Source of the DNA: Gambelia wislizenii
Taxonomy: Eukaryota > Chordata > Lepidosauria > Squamata > Crotaphytidae
Reading direction: 5' to 3'
Length of the DNA: 64,000 nucleotides
NCBI GenBank assembly: GCA_030847615.1
Contig: JAUMIR010000004.1
Span: forward strand, 270,901,501-270,965,500
Shown: in pieces, positions 43,852-54,157 of the stretch
Layout: each line of letters starts with the position of its first letter
Numbering within the stretch: position 1 is the first letter of the stretch
Translations under genes and position numbers: made by a program
The notes under the pieces: generated by a model
Told to the model about the DNA's origin: nothing
Databases searched by the model: none
Seen by the model: only the letters and a program-made list of their open reading frames with translations

Positions 43852-43882
<31 letters not shown>
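43852..43882 (+). repeat. (ATT)n microsatellite
   Basis: About ten ATT units. Confidence 0.95.
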
Positions 43883-43883
<1 letters not shown>

Positions 43884-44735
43884 GGAATAGGTTTCTTCAT
43901 TTTTTTCTTTATTGGCCTTCTTTTTAAGGTTACTGTTGTTTTTGTTGTATAGCTATATTGAATTTTATTGTTTTATTCATACCATATCGTAAGCTCTTTT
44001 ATGAAAGTGTTTAGACTTGAAAGCAGGCTATGAATACCTGAATGAGTAAATAGAAGAGAGGTAGCCAACAGAGTGATCCTGCAGATGGTTGAGTCCTACT
44101 TATATAGGACTTCACACAGTGAAATAGCTGCTGTAACTATTCTAATGCTTCAGCTTGGGAAAGAGATTGTGCAGGGCATATTCCTTTGGAACCTTATGAT
44201 TCCAGACACCTGAACAGCTTTAGGTTTTGTTTCACTTTCTTCATGTACTGCTTGAATGGAAAGTGAAAAATGAGCCTCACATGGTCAGAAGACACATTCT
44301 GTATAAAACCGATTACCTCTGGACCAACCCAATCAAATTCTTCATAGTAAGTGAGTGCTCAGTGTGATCAATATTTTTCAGGAGATATATTATTTTTTTC
44401 AAAGAAAAACATATGATAGGTTTTATTAAATAATGGCCCTGTAATATTATAATAACCTTTATAATCTCTGTGACGTTATAGGTACTGAAATATATCCAGC
44501 AAACAAAATAGAGTGGATCTGTCAGACATTTTCTAAATGCATAACTTTATGACTTCAAAATATGTATTGATTTGGGGCTCATTTAAATTGAATATCAATA
44601 AACGCTCAGCACAACTAGATCCATTTACTTTTGTTTTGCAGCACCTCTGAGAATGAACATTTGGCCATCTTCATTTACTATTTTAAAGAGATAATTTCTT
44701 AAGAAACACCAAGTTTGCAGCCATTATTATACTTA

Positions 44736-44767
44736 TTCTCTCTCTCTCTTCTCTCTCTCTCTCTCTG
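44736..44767 (+). repeat. (TC)n microsatellite
   Basis: TC dinucleotides with one TTC interruption. Confidence 0.95.
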
Positions 44768-45352
44768 TGATCATCTATTACATGATACTGAATTTCAGAT
44801 CAATGCAATTTTTAGATTAATGTGAATTTAATTATTTATTTAATTCAAAAATCTCTCTCAAATCTGAACTATAAAAAGAAAGGATATTTTATACATTTAG
44901 TTTAGGGGTGAGTGGCCTTTTACTGAGATTTTCAGGTTGCCTCTAAACTTAATTACTTCCTCTGTTTTTTGTTAGAATCATATCATAAAGCCTAAACATG
45001 ATAGTGTTTTTCTCTCTCTTATTCTTGCTTTTTGATATTTCTCTCTAGCTACCAAATAGCCACAAGTCTTTTTTTTTTTAAAAAAATAACATTTGAAATC
45101 TTTGTTTCATATTTCCCTGCATCTTGTATCGATTGTTTCCCTCTTCTTGCTGTTGTTTTGACACTGCAGGCTTTTGACACTGAAATATTATTTCTCCTGA
45201 TACATGGGTCCAGAATGCTACCTTTTGTCAGCTTTGTGATCCTTATGGTTCAAATCTCTGTCAGCATAGGACAAGATGTTTTCTCCTCCTTGTCACATTT
45301 TGTATTTTTATAGACCTTGTTACCTCTCCTCTTTACATTCGTTGTCCCCTTT

Positions 45353-45391
45353 TCTCTCTTCTCTTCTCTTCTCTTCTCTTCTCTTCTCTTC
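45353..45391 (+). repeat. (TCTCT)n pentanucleotide repeat
   Basis: About seven units of CTCTT in register. Confidence 0.95.
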
Positions 45392-45849
45392 CTTCCTATA
45401 TTTTCCCCTTTTCCTTTGATCTTTCACATACCCAGTCCTTTTAATTCATTTTACTGTTTTGACTCTGTGCTTATAATTCTTACACAATGCAGCCCATAGG
45501 AGAGGTGAAAAGCCTCAATCGCTCTAGCTCTCAAATGCTGTTCTGTAATTCATTTTATGACAAAAGGTAACCACTTGTAAAAGCAAACTTACAACTATAA
45601 CCATGATGGTTTTCCTGGTGAATATAACCCTCATGCATACATTTAAGATATGTTCATCCCCCAAAGTCATGTTTTATTGCTGATCATTTTAATGTTGCAT
45701 TCTGTAACATTGTCACCCAATAGTTTTCAACCATGTCTCCATATTTCAATACTTTTCACATAACTTTGCTGGGACAAAAATGTCCTCACAAATCAACTGA
45801 TTGTCACCAAGTGGTAATCAGTTGATTTGAGTCCCAGTTGATGTGTTTG

Positions 45850-46045
45850 AGTATGACTAGGATTCTGGGAGACCAGGATTCTGGGAGACTCCTCACTTGG
45901 CCACAAAAACTTACTGGGTGATCTTGGGCAAGTCACACTCTCTCAGTCAAGGGCAAACTGCTCTGAATAAATCTTGCAGGAAAACCCTGTGATAGGGTCA
46001 CTATAAATCCGAATCAACTTGAAGGCACATAATAAAACAACAATT
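45850..46045 (+). mobile_element. Sauria-type SINE
   Basis: The 3' body reads tgggtgatcttgggcaagtc then ctctgaataaatcttgcagg, gatagggtcactataaatcc and gaatcaacttgaaggcacat, the Sauria/Bov-B-like ending, with a short AAC tail. The 5' head is degenerate. A 17-bp duplication (aggattctgggagac) lies at 45861-45890. Confidence 0.8.
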
Positions 46046-47935
46046 GGGATAAATACCATGGCACAGAGAAATAAAAGTGGCATATTCAGTTTATTAGTAG
46101 GTTGGCCCTATTCATGGAAAACTGAAATATATTCAGGGGGAAGGGACACTGGAATTCATGTGGTCAGAAATATCCTACAATGCAAGCACATTTAATTTTA
46201 CTGATTGAATTTTATTAACACCTTGTCTTGTGTTTTTTGACACAGGTTTTGGGGTGAGGTACACTTGATTCTTTGCACAAGGGGCATTTTAGTAAGTTGA
46301 AATTTTCACTGAGCTCAGAAAATACCTCACAATTCACATAATGCATTTTTAAAAAATCCTATTGCATAAGGGTTAAATCTTTTTTGAAAAAGAAAAGAAA
46401 AGGCACCACTCCTGCCTCCTAAACTCACTGGTCCAGAGTTGCCTGACCTCTGACATTTAATATATTGAATTCCCTTCCTAGTACAGTAGTTTGATTCTTT
46501 CTGAAGTTTCCCTGACATCATGAAAATAAGTTGTAGGAGACTTAAAAGAGCATCAGTCTATTTTTAGAATATTAGCGCAACTGGAATCATAGCTAAGGAG
46601 ATTAAAAAGCTGCCATTTTTCATGGACCTAGGCGAACAGATTTTAAAGGGCCTGCTTTTATGTTCACAACAAAACATTTTGTCCTAAAGCAGAGATGGGG
46701 AATCTGTTTAAACCCAAGTGCTCAAACTAAAAGGTTTGTGTAACCAGATGCCAATCCACATTGACTAGACTTTCAAGTTATGTTTTAAAGATATTTGCTT
46801 TTTAAAAGTCTCCTTAATTTTTCAGATACATTCCAAAATATGGTAGTATGGGTAGGGGAGAGAGAGAGAAACCAAATATTAGGGGGAAATATTCACATCA
46901 TGTGTTTTGCTTTTTCTTGTAAACAAGGGCTTTTGGGGAAGGGACTAGAACAATTACTGATAACCTGCTAGAAACTGATATGAAATAACAGCTATTGAGC
47001 CCAACACTGCTCTTTGCACTGAATGTAGGCATTTTAATTTAAATTTCATATTATGTTAATGTATCTAATACCATTTTGTATTATTGCTACATGACAAACA
47101 TTATCACAAATAATTGTCTTTGTCCTCAACCAAAACTAGTGCTTTCATTTGACTGACAAAGGCTCCCTCCTCCTCCTCCTCCTCCTCCTCCTCCTCCTCC
47201 TCCTCATTCCTAAAATGTCTATGTGCTGTGTAAAAATAAAACAGTACAGGACCTGCCTACAATCTAAATCTATGATTCTCACTGTATGTGTCCTTGTTAA
47301 TCGTGCCTCATAGAACACAGTCCTGAATAGAACTGTTACACTGGAGAACAAGTAACTATTTATGATGGAAACTCCAAGAGAGACTCTAGGATGATATCAC
47401 AGATTTTAGGATGATATTGCAAGGTTATTCTGTAAGCATTCTGTTGGTGCAAATGTTAAAAGTTAAAAAGAAAAAGAAAATAGGCCTCCAAGAGGCAGGC
47501 CTGCAGGAGGAAGGGAAGAAGGTTCAATTTCACAGTCACCCAACCACTAGTACAACATTAGTTGGATATATTTTAAGGGCTTCAGCATCTTTTAAAATGC
47601 ATAAAACATAGGCAGCCTGTACTTATCAATCCAAGCAATAATTATTATTCTGGAAGTCTTAGTTTGGAAGACTGAATCAGGTAAAGTAAATACTTTTTTT
47701 TTGGCATCCAGTCAGAGGCCATTGCAGTTATAACAAATCCAATACAGGTTGAGTATCCCTTATCCAGTATTCCAAAATCCAAATTGCTTCAAAATTCTAA
47801 ACTTTTGGAGCTACATCAGGTATGTACCTGTCCTGTATTTGTGAGGTTCGAGAGAGAAATGAGAATCTGTGAAATGGCAGGAATCCACGCCTCCTGACAT
47901 TTCACAGATCTTTGCATGTCTCTCCAGTCAAATAA
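46046..47935. other. Intron 8 middle part, with a short Tigger-like end at about 47747
   Basis: At 47747-47815 acaggttgagtatcccttat and following sequence match the terminal region of Tigger elements. A similar piece is at about 49299-49350. I recognise nothing else apart from the TCC repeat. Confidence 0.45.
47163..47206 (+). repeat. (TCC)n microsatellite
   Basis: About 14 TCC/CTC units in a pure run. Confidence 0.97.
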
Positions 47936-48143
47936 TAGAATCATAGAATTGTAAAGTTGGAAAAGACCACAAGGGCCATCCAGTCCAACCCCCTGCCATG
48001 CAGGGATCACGATCAAAGCATCCCTGACAGATGGCCATTCAGCCTCTGTTTAAAGACCTCCAAGGAAGGAGACCACACCACACTCCGAGGGAGTGTGTTC
48101 CACTGCCAAACAGCTTTTACTGTCAGAAAGTTCCTCCTAATGT

Positions 48144-48462
48144 GAAGTCGAAGGCTTTCACAGCCAGCATCCATAGATTTTCCTTGGTTTTATTCTGGGC
48201 TGCGAGGCCGTGTTCTGGAACAGTTTCTTTCTGACGTTTCGCCTGCATCTGTGGCTGGCATCTTCAGAGAATGGCTGGGTGGGAGTGTATGTGGAGCTTA
48301 TATGCTGTGAACCCCTGTAGGGGTAGTATATGTGAATTTGTGTAACTGAATGGTTAGTTTCTGGGTATAGAAATGGGCCAGCAGATAATGGCCCATTAAC
48401 CAACCATTAACCAAACAGACACTAACGAGCCTTGCCTGGAAAAAAACCAAGGAAAATCTATA
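48144..48462 (-). mobile_element. Penelope-like element fragment (319 bp) inserted in CR1
   Basis: It is flanked by gttcctcctaatgt (48130-48143) and gttcctactaatgt (48463-48476), a 14-bp target duplication with one mismatch. On the minus strand it carries the common reptile motif ctgaagatgccagccacag followed by gcaggcgaaacgtcag, a hammerhead-like arrangement typical of Penelope-like retroelements. The ends hold an imperfect inverted repeat (gattttccttggttt / aaaccaaggaaaatc). Class assignment rests on this motif and on resemblance. Confidence 0.6.
48225..48275 (-). ncRNA. Hammerhead-ribozyme-like motif in the Penelope-like insertion
   Basis: Minus-strand order: stem I strand (ATTCT), CTGAAGA core, stem II (GCCAGC, loop CACAGAT, GCAGGC with one A-A mismatch), GAAAC core, a minimal ACGT stem III, the GTC cleavage triplet and the pairing stem I strand (AGAAA). 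All conserved core positions are present, but one extra T lies between CTGAAGA and stem II. Catalytic ability is unproven. Confidence 0.45.
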
Positions 48463-48945
48463 GTTCCTACTAATGTTGAGATGGAATCTCTGTCCCTGGA
48501 GCTTGCATTTATTGCTCCATGTTCTAGTCTCTGGAGCAGCAGAAAACAAGCTTGCTCCATCCTCAATGTGACACCCCTTCAAATACTTAAACAGGGCTAT
48601 CATATCGCCCCTTAACTGTCTTTTTTCCAGGCTAAACATACCCAGCTCCCTAAGTCTTTCCTCAAAAGGCATGGTTTCCAGACCTTTCACCATTTTAGTT
48701 GCCCTCCTCTGGACATGCTCCAATTTGTCAATATCCTTTTTGAATTGTGGTGCCCAGAACTGGACAGCATATTCTAGGTGAGGCCTGACCAAGGCAGAAT
48801 AGAGTGGCACTATTACTTCTCTTGATCTAGACACTATACTTCTATTGATGCAGCCCAAAATCGCATTGGCCTTTTTAGCTGCCACATCACACTGTTGACT
48901 CATGTTCAACTTGTGGTCTACTTAGGACTCCTAGATCCCTTTATC

Positions 48946-49703
48946 ACTGCTGCCACCTTGAAGGCAGCTGGTAGCCCCACTGCCACCACTGCCACTGCAG
49001 GAGTTGGCTGCAATTATTGGGTTCCCACAGAACGTGGCAAGGTTGCTTCCATTGCATTTTACTTGTCTGAAAAAGTCCTTTTCAGAATCTCTGTTGACCA
49101 TTGACCAGCAAGGTTAATGATCAGGAACTCTGGAAACAAGTTTTTGGAACCACTGCTCTATAGTACTGCCATCTTTCTATCTACTTCTAATTGATTTTCA
49201 GCTGCTTTAGTAACGTAGCTGCTATGATTCAGCCCTCCAAAATGAAATTTAGTATTAGCATTAGCATACTTTTATGTTGGTTATGTTTGCTGGTATATAC
49301 AGGTTGAGTATCACTTATCCAAAATCCTTGAGACTAGAAGTGTTCAGTATTTTGGATTTTTTTTTTCAGATTTTGGAAGATAGTACAGGTTTTTGTATAT
49401 AAAATGGCATAGGGCAGCAGCAGAGATAGTGGTAGGCCCTGCCCACCAGGTGCACATTCTTTAGGCTCCCCCATCTCTGGGGAGAGGGGCGGGAGGGAGG
49501 GAGGGAGATGGCATGGCTGAGTTTGTGGATACATTTTGCATAAGCGGTGGCTGCTCCAGCTGAAGTGAGGTCTGGAGCAGGATGCAGCAGTTGCAGTTGC
49601 TGGTGACTGTCTCTGGCCTTGGCTCAGAGGAGACACCCCTCTCTTCTATTTCCTGCTTCCATCACCAGATCCTGGATCCCACTCAGTGCGTTTCCTTCCC
49701 TTC
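48946..49703. other. Intron 8 sequence with Tigger-like end piece
   Basis: At 49299-49420 caggttgagtatcacttatc and following AT-rich sequence resemble a Tigger end. At 49,430-49,640 a GC-rich stretch contains gggaggg runs. No coding motif seen. Confidence 0.4.
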
Positions 49704-50169
49704 TGCCCTTTTACCCTCAAGAGCCTTCCTGTGAGTCACACCTGTGAGTCACACCTGTGAGTCATTAGGGGGTGGAGCTGGGAGCCTAGCTCTATATAAC
49801 TCCTTGCAGAGGCTTTCCAGGCCAGTTTCCTGCCAGAGAGAAGGAGAGCAGCTTCTGGACAGCAAGTTTCCTGCCAGTTTCCAGGCCAGTTTCCTGCCAG
49901 GGAGAAGAAGGAGAGCAGCTTCTGGACAGCCATTCTGACTGGGGAGATTTAATTTTTTTAAAACTGTTGGGAGAGGCTGCTTGTTGCTGAGGGGCTTGAA
50001 CTTCTGACCTTGCCCTTTTACCCTCAAGAGCCTGAGGCGCAAGCCTAACGGCGCGCGAATTTCAGTAACCAAACAAAAATACAGCAGACCAAAAAGTACA
50101 GCTTAGCATTCTCAGCATTAACTAAGAGTTCTTAGATTACCTAAAAGCTCTCACCTAAAAGCTCTCACC

Positions 50170-51147
50170 ATGGACACTGAGGGGACTGCGGTAGTCACTT
50201 GCAACACTTGTGCGATGTTTGTATTCTTGTCTACAGACGTGGAGAACTTCACATGCACCAAGTGCAAGCTGGTAGCCCTCTTGGAGGAGAAAGTACAGCA
50301 GCTGGAGACACGGGTAGCTACACTTCAAGAGATTTGCGAGCAAGAGGTTTTCCTGGACAGAACAGAACGAACAGTCTTGGATGGGGACCGCACAGAGGAA
50401 GTGGCTGCGGAGGAGAGGGTCACTTCACAGACACAGGAAGTAGACAGCTGGAGGAATGTCACACACAGAACAAGAAAATCCAGGGATTCTTCCAGCAGCT
50501 TGCAGCTACAGAATCGATTCGAAGCCCTTTCCCTTATCAAGGACAACGAGGAAGAACAGCATGGACAGACTTCAGGGGTAGAGCAGGGGACCTTGAGAGG
50601 ACCACCGCAAGGAACAGCAGCTGCAAAGCCTCAGCGGAGGCGTGTGGTGGTGGTGGGGGACTCCTTGCTGCGGGGTACAGAAGCAGTGGTATGTGGCCCT
50701 GACAAGATGACTCGGGAGGTGTGTTGTCTCCCTGGGGCAAAGATCTGTGATGTGACCGAGAGGCTGACAAGACTCGTCAAGCCTATGGATCATTACCCCT
50801 TCCTTTTGGTCCATGTGGGAACCAATGATACTGCAAGGCACAGCTTTCCCAAGATCAGAAGAGATTATGAGGCCCTGGGGAGGAAGCTGAAAGAAATGGA
50901 CGCACAGGTGGTCATCTCGTCTCTTCTGCCAGTTGAAGGGCATGGTCCAAGAAGGGAGAGGAAAATAACCGACGTAAACAACTGGCTCCGTAGATGGTGT
51001 CGCCAAGAACAAATTGGATTCTTGGATCATGGACTGCGCTTCCATGCGCGGGGACTTCTGGCAAGAGATGGGGTGCATCTTACAAAAGTTGGAAGAAACA
51101 TTTTTGCCAACAGTCTCAAGAATTTGATCAGGAGGGCTTTAAACTGA
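50170..51147 (+). CDS. CR1 ORF1 protein (zinc/coiled-coil plus SGNH esterase-like domain), 325 aa
   Basis: The N terminus (residues 8-40) has CNTCAMFVF and FTCTKCKLV, a paired Cys motif resembling a PHD/zinc ribbon. A short coiled coil follows (LLEEKVQQLETRVATLQE), then a charged linker. From about residue 160 an SGNH/GDSL-type hydrolase fold is visible: VVVVGDSLLRG (catalytic Ser block), LLVHVGTNDTARH (Asn block) and LARDGVHLTKVGR (Asp-x-x-His block). CR1 ORF1 proteins are known to carry an esterase domain and to bind nucleic acid. The frame is intact. ORF2 begins 5 bp after the stop. Confidence 0.92.
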   Translation: MDTEGTAVVTCNTCAMFVFLSTDVENFTCTKCKLVALLEEKVQQLETRVATLQEICEQEVFLDRTERTVLDGDRTEEVAAEERVTSQTQEVDSWRNVTHRTRKSRDSSSSLQLQNRFEALSLIKDNEEEQHGQTSGVEQGTLRGPPQGTAAAKPQRRRVVVVGDSLLRGTEAVVCGPDKMTREVCCLPGAKICDVTERLTRLVKPMDHYPFLLVHVGTNDTARHSFPKIRRDYEALGRKLKEMDAQVVISSLLPVEGHGPRRERKITDVNNWLRRWCRQEQIGFLDHGLRFHARGLLARDGVHLTKVGRNIFANSLKNLIRRALN

Positions 51148-51152
51148 GTCAT

Positions 51153-52112
51153 ATGGGGGAGGGAGACAGTATTCTGGAAGGCAAAAGGGCTGGAGAAAAT
51201 AGTCAAACTGTCATAGAGGGAACAAGGCAAACAGCGCAAGGACCCAACAGTGGGAGGCAAAAAAACTTGCACAGGGAGCAAGTAAAGGGAACACATGGTC
51301 TCAGATGTCTCTACACTAATGCACAGGGCATGGGAAATAAGCAAGATGAACTTGAACTCCTCGCACTACAAAACAAATATGATATAATAGGCATTACTGA
51401 AACCTGGTGGGACGAGTCTCATGATTGGAATGTAGGAATAGAGGGGTATAACCTTTATAGGAGAAACAGGCCAAACAGGAAAGGAGGAGGAATAGCATTA
51501 TATGTCAGGGATATTTACACCAGTGAAGTGATCCACGACATCAATACTGGAAGCCAGGTGGAGAGCGTCTGGATAAAAATTAAAGGGGAGGGAAACAACA
51601 GGGATGTTATTGTGGGACTCTACTACAGACCCCCAAATCAGACGGAGGAATTAGATGTTGCCTTTCTAGAACAGATGAACACTCATGCAGAAAGGAGAGA
51701 TGTAGTAGTGATGGGGGACTTCAACTATCCTGATATTTGCTGGCAATCTAACTCAGCCAAAACTACAAGGTCTAGCAAATTCCTTACATGCCTGGAAGAC
51801 AATTTCATGGTCCAAAAGGTGGAAGAGGCAACAAGGGGGTCAGCTATTTTAGATCTGATCCTAACCAACAGAGAGGACCTGGTTAATGGGGTGCAAGTGG
51901 TGGGATCCTTAGGTGAGAGTGATCAGAGTGTTCTCCTGGAGTTTGTTATACAATGGAAAGGAGAAGCCAGGCATAGTCAGACACGCATTCTTGACTTTAG
52001 GAGAGCTGATTTCAATAAACTCAGGGAAATACTGGGGGTGAACCCATGGTCAGGAATACTAAAAGAGAAGAGACCTCAAGATGGATGGGACTTTCTCAAA
52101 AGGAGATACTGA
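51153..52112 (+). CDS. CR1 ORF2, N-terminal endonuclease part (up to the frameshift)
   Basis: ATG at 51153 starts 5 bp after the ORF1 stop. An APE-type endonuclease follows: YTNAQGMGNKQDELELL (Asn), GITETWWDES (Glu), VGLYYRPP, VVMGDFNYPDICW (Asp/Asn) and GESDQSVLLEF (the Ser-Asp-His/Gln block, where the usual His is Gln). It nicks DNA to prime reverse transcription. The frame ends early at 52112 because of a single missing base in an A-run at about 52098-52101. The rest of the protein continues one frame over. Other CR1 copies suggest the run was one base longer. Confidence 0.9.
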   Translation: MGEGDSILEGKRAGENSQTVIEGTRQTAQGPNSGRQKNLHREQVKGTHGLRCLYTNAQGMGNKQDELELLALQNKYDIIGITETWWDESHDWNVGIEGYNLYRRNRPNRKGGGIALYVRDIYTSEVIHDINTGSQVESVWIKIKGEGNNRDVIVGLYYRPPNQTEELDVAFLEQMNTHAERRDVVVMGDFNYPDICWQSNSAKTTRSSKFLTCLEDNFMVQKVEEATRGSAILDLILTNREDLVNGVQVVGSLGESDQSVLLEFVIQWKGEARHSQTRILDFRRADFNKLREILGVNPWSGILKEKRPQDGWDFLKRRY

Positions 52113-54067
52113 AGGCACAATTTCAAACAGTACCATTGAGGAAGAAAAATGGGAGGTGTCTCAAGAAACCAGGATGGATGACTAAAGAACTTTCAGTGGA
52201 GCTAAGTTTTAAATGGAACATGTATAGGAAATGGAAAGGGGGGAAAATCACCAAAGAAGAATTCAAACAGATAGCGAACACGTGTAGGAGTAAAGTCAGA
52301 AAAGCTAAAGCGCAGAATGAGCTCAGGCTTGTTAGGGAGGTTAAGAACAATAAAAAGGGGTTTTTTGGGTATGTCCGCAGCAAAAGGAGGAAGAAGGAAA
52401 TGATAGGGCCGCTACGTGGAGAAGATGGCAAAATGCTAACAGGGGAGAGAGAAAAGGCAGAATTACTCAACACCTTCTTTGCCTCAGTGTTTTCAGAAAA
52501 GGAAAAGGAGGACCAACCTGAGGAGAATGGAACAGAGGACACAATAGGGGAAATCCAGCTCAAAATAAGTAAAGAGGTAGTACAGGAATACCTTCTTAAT
52601 CTAAATGAATTTAAATCTCCAGGACCAGATGAACTACATCCAAGAGTATTAAAAGAGCTGGCAAATATAATCTCAGAGCCATTGGCAATAATCTTTGAGA
52701 ACTCCTGGAGAACAGGAGAAGTCCCAGCAGACTGGAGGAGGGCAAACGTTGCTCCCATCTTCAAAAAGGGGAAAAAAGAGGATCCCAACAATTATCGTCC
52801 AGTTAGTCTGACATCAATACCAGGGAAGATTCTAGAGCAGATCATTAAACAGAGAGTCTGTGAACATTTAGAAGGCAATGCCATAATCACAAAAAGTCAA
52901 CATGGCTTTCAGAGAAACAAGTCATGCCAGACTAATCTGATCTCTTTTTTTGATAAAATTACCAGCTTGGTAGATGAAGGGAATGCTGTGGACATCGCAT
53001 ACCTTGATTTTAGTAAGGCCTTTGACAAGGTTCCCCATGACATTCTTGCAAACAAGCTTGTAAAATGTGGGCTAGACAAGTTAACTGTTCAATGGATTTG
53101 TAATTGGTTGACCGGCCGAACCCTCAGGGTGCTCAGCAGTGGCTCCTTTTCGTCTTGGAAAGATGTGACCAGTGGGGTGCCACAAGCTTCGGTCCTGGGC
53201 CCAGTGCTATTCAACATCTTTATCAATGACTTGAATGAGGGAATTAGGGGCATACTTATTAAATTTGCAGATGACACCAAATTGGGAGGAGTAGCTAATA
53301 CCCTAGAGGACAGGATCAAAATTCAGAATGACCTGGATAGACTGGAGAGCTGGGCCAAAGCTAACAAAATGAAATTCAATACGGAGAAATGTAAAGTACT
53401 GCATCTAGGGCGGAAATATGAAATGCATAAATATAGGATGGGAGAGACCTGTCTGAATGAGACTACGTGCGAAAGGGATCTAGGAGTCCTAGTAGACCAC
53501 AAGTTGAACATGAGCCAACAGTGTGATGCGGCAGCTAAAAAGGCCAATGCGATTTTGGGCTGTATCAATAGAAGTATAGTGTCTAGATCAAGGGAAGTAA
53601 TCTTGCCGCTCTATTCTGCCTTGGTCAGACCTCACTTAGAATACTGTGTCCAGTTCTGGGCACCACAATTCAGAAAGGATATTGACAAATTGGAGCGTGT
53701 CCAGAGAAGGGCAACTAAAATGGTGAAAGGTCTGGAAACGATGCCTTATGAGGAGAGACTTAGGGAGCTGGGTATGTTTAGCCTGGAAAAAAGACGGTTA
53801 AGAGGCGATATGATAGCCCTGTTTAAGTATTTGAAGGGATGTCACGCTGAGGATGGAGCAAGCTTGTATTCTGCTGCTCCAGAGACTGGAACACGGAGCA
53901 ATGGGTGCAAGCTCCAGGAACAGAGATCCCACCTCAACATGAGGAGGAACTTTTTGACAGTAAGAGCTGTTTGGCAGTGGAACACACTCCCTCGGAGCGT
54001 GGTGGGGTCTCCTTCCTTGGAGGTCTTTAAACAGAGGCTGGATGGCCATCTGTCGGGGATGCTTTGA
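52100..54067 (+). CDS. CR1 ORF2, reverse transcriptase part (after the frameshift)
   Basis: An open frame from 52046 overlaps the endonuclease frame and takes over at about 52100 (KEILKAQFQTVPL). Reverse transcriptase blocks are clear: RRANVAPIFKKGKKEDPNNY, YLDFSKAFDKVPHDIL, GVPQASVLGPVLFNIFINDL and IKFADDTKLGG with both catalytic Asp residues. The usual G after GVPQ is A here (GVPQA), whereas the 61-kb and 37-kb copies have GVPQG. The C-terminal domain ends [13 protein letters not shown]. Reading is otherwise uninterrupted over 650 codons, so the copy is young. Confidence 0.92.
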   Translation, partial: KEILKAQFQTVPLRKKNGRCLKKPGWMTKELSVELSFKWNMYRKWKGGKITKEEFKQIANTCRSKVRKAKAQNELRLVREVKNNKKGFFGYVRSKRRKKEMIGPLRGEDGKMLTGEREKAELLNTFFASVFSEKEKEDQPEENGTEDTIGEIQLKISKEVVQEYLLNLNEFKSPGPDELHPRVLKELANIISEPLAIIFENSWRTGEVPADWRRANVAPIFKKGKKEDPNNYRPVSLTSIPGKILEQIIKQRVCEHLEGNAIITKSQHGFQRNKSCQTNLISFFDKITSLVDEGNAVDIAYLDFSKAFDKVPHDILANKLVKCGLDKLTVQWICNWLTGRTLRVLSSGSFSSWKDVTSGVPQASVLGPVLFNIFINDLNEGIRGILIKFADDTKLGGVANTLEDRIKIQNDLDRLESWAKANKMKFNTEKCKVLHLGRKYEMHKYRMGETCLNETTCERDLGVLVDHKLNMSQQCDAAAKKANAILGCINRSIVSRSREVILPLYSALVRPHLEYCVQFWAPQFRKDIDKLERVQRRATKMVKGLETMPYEERLRELGMFSLEKRRLRGDMIALFKYLKGCHAEDGASLYSAAPETGTRSNGCKLQEQRSHLNMRRNFLTVRAVWQWNTLPRSVVGSPSLEVFKQRLDGHLSGML

Positions 54068-54157
54068 TCAAGATTTCCTGCGTGGCAGGGGGGTTGGACT
54101 GGATGGCCCTCGTGGTCTCTTCCAACTCTGCAATTCTATGATTCTATGATTCTATGA

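Larger units (their letters stand above)
42214..45849. other. Intron 8 left part: microsatellites, otherwise unrecognised
   Basis: At 42,560-42,660 a SINE-head-like piece runs into a hAT-like fragment (ggtatggacaatctggg). Simple repeats are listed separately. I see no coding motif or other nameable element. Confidence 0.4.
47936..48945 (-). mobile_element. 5'-truncated CR1 LINE (antisense), split by a later insertion
   Basis: CR1 sequence occurs at 47936-48143 and resumes at 48463-48945. The minus strand begins at the region encoding [20 protein letters not shown] and runs through [20 protein letters not shown] to the ATTCTATG-type 3' end. The 319-bp Penelope-like element interrupts it, bounded by a 14-bp duplication of the CR1 target. 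Confidence 0.9.
49704..54157 (+). mobile_element. Nearly full-length CR1 LINE (about 4.4 kb)
   Basis: The element has a 5' UTR with internal direct repeats, ORF1 (50170-51147), ORF2 (51153-54067, one frameshift) and a 3' UTR ending in three ATTCTATG units at 54133-54157. This is the usual CR1 layout. The 5' border is approximate: a 22-bp string (TGCCCTTTTACCCTCAAGAG + CC) occurs at 49704-49725 and again at 50011-50032. The 5' UTR also has gtgagtcacacct in tandem (49732-49760) and a 50-bp unit repeated at about 49808 and 49868. The element is sense with respect to the host gene, inside intron 8. Confidence 0.92.

Noticed and set aside
50572..51078. Minus-strand 168-codon open frame inside CR1 ORF1
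   Set aside because: Antisense shadow of the ORF1 esterase domain.
52123..52791. Minus-strand 222-codon open frame inside CR1 ORF2
   Set aside because: Antisense shadow. It reads as Ser/Leu/Phe-rich sequence opposite the reverse transcriptase.
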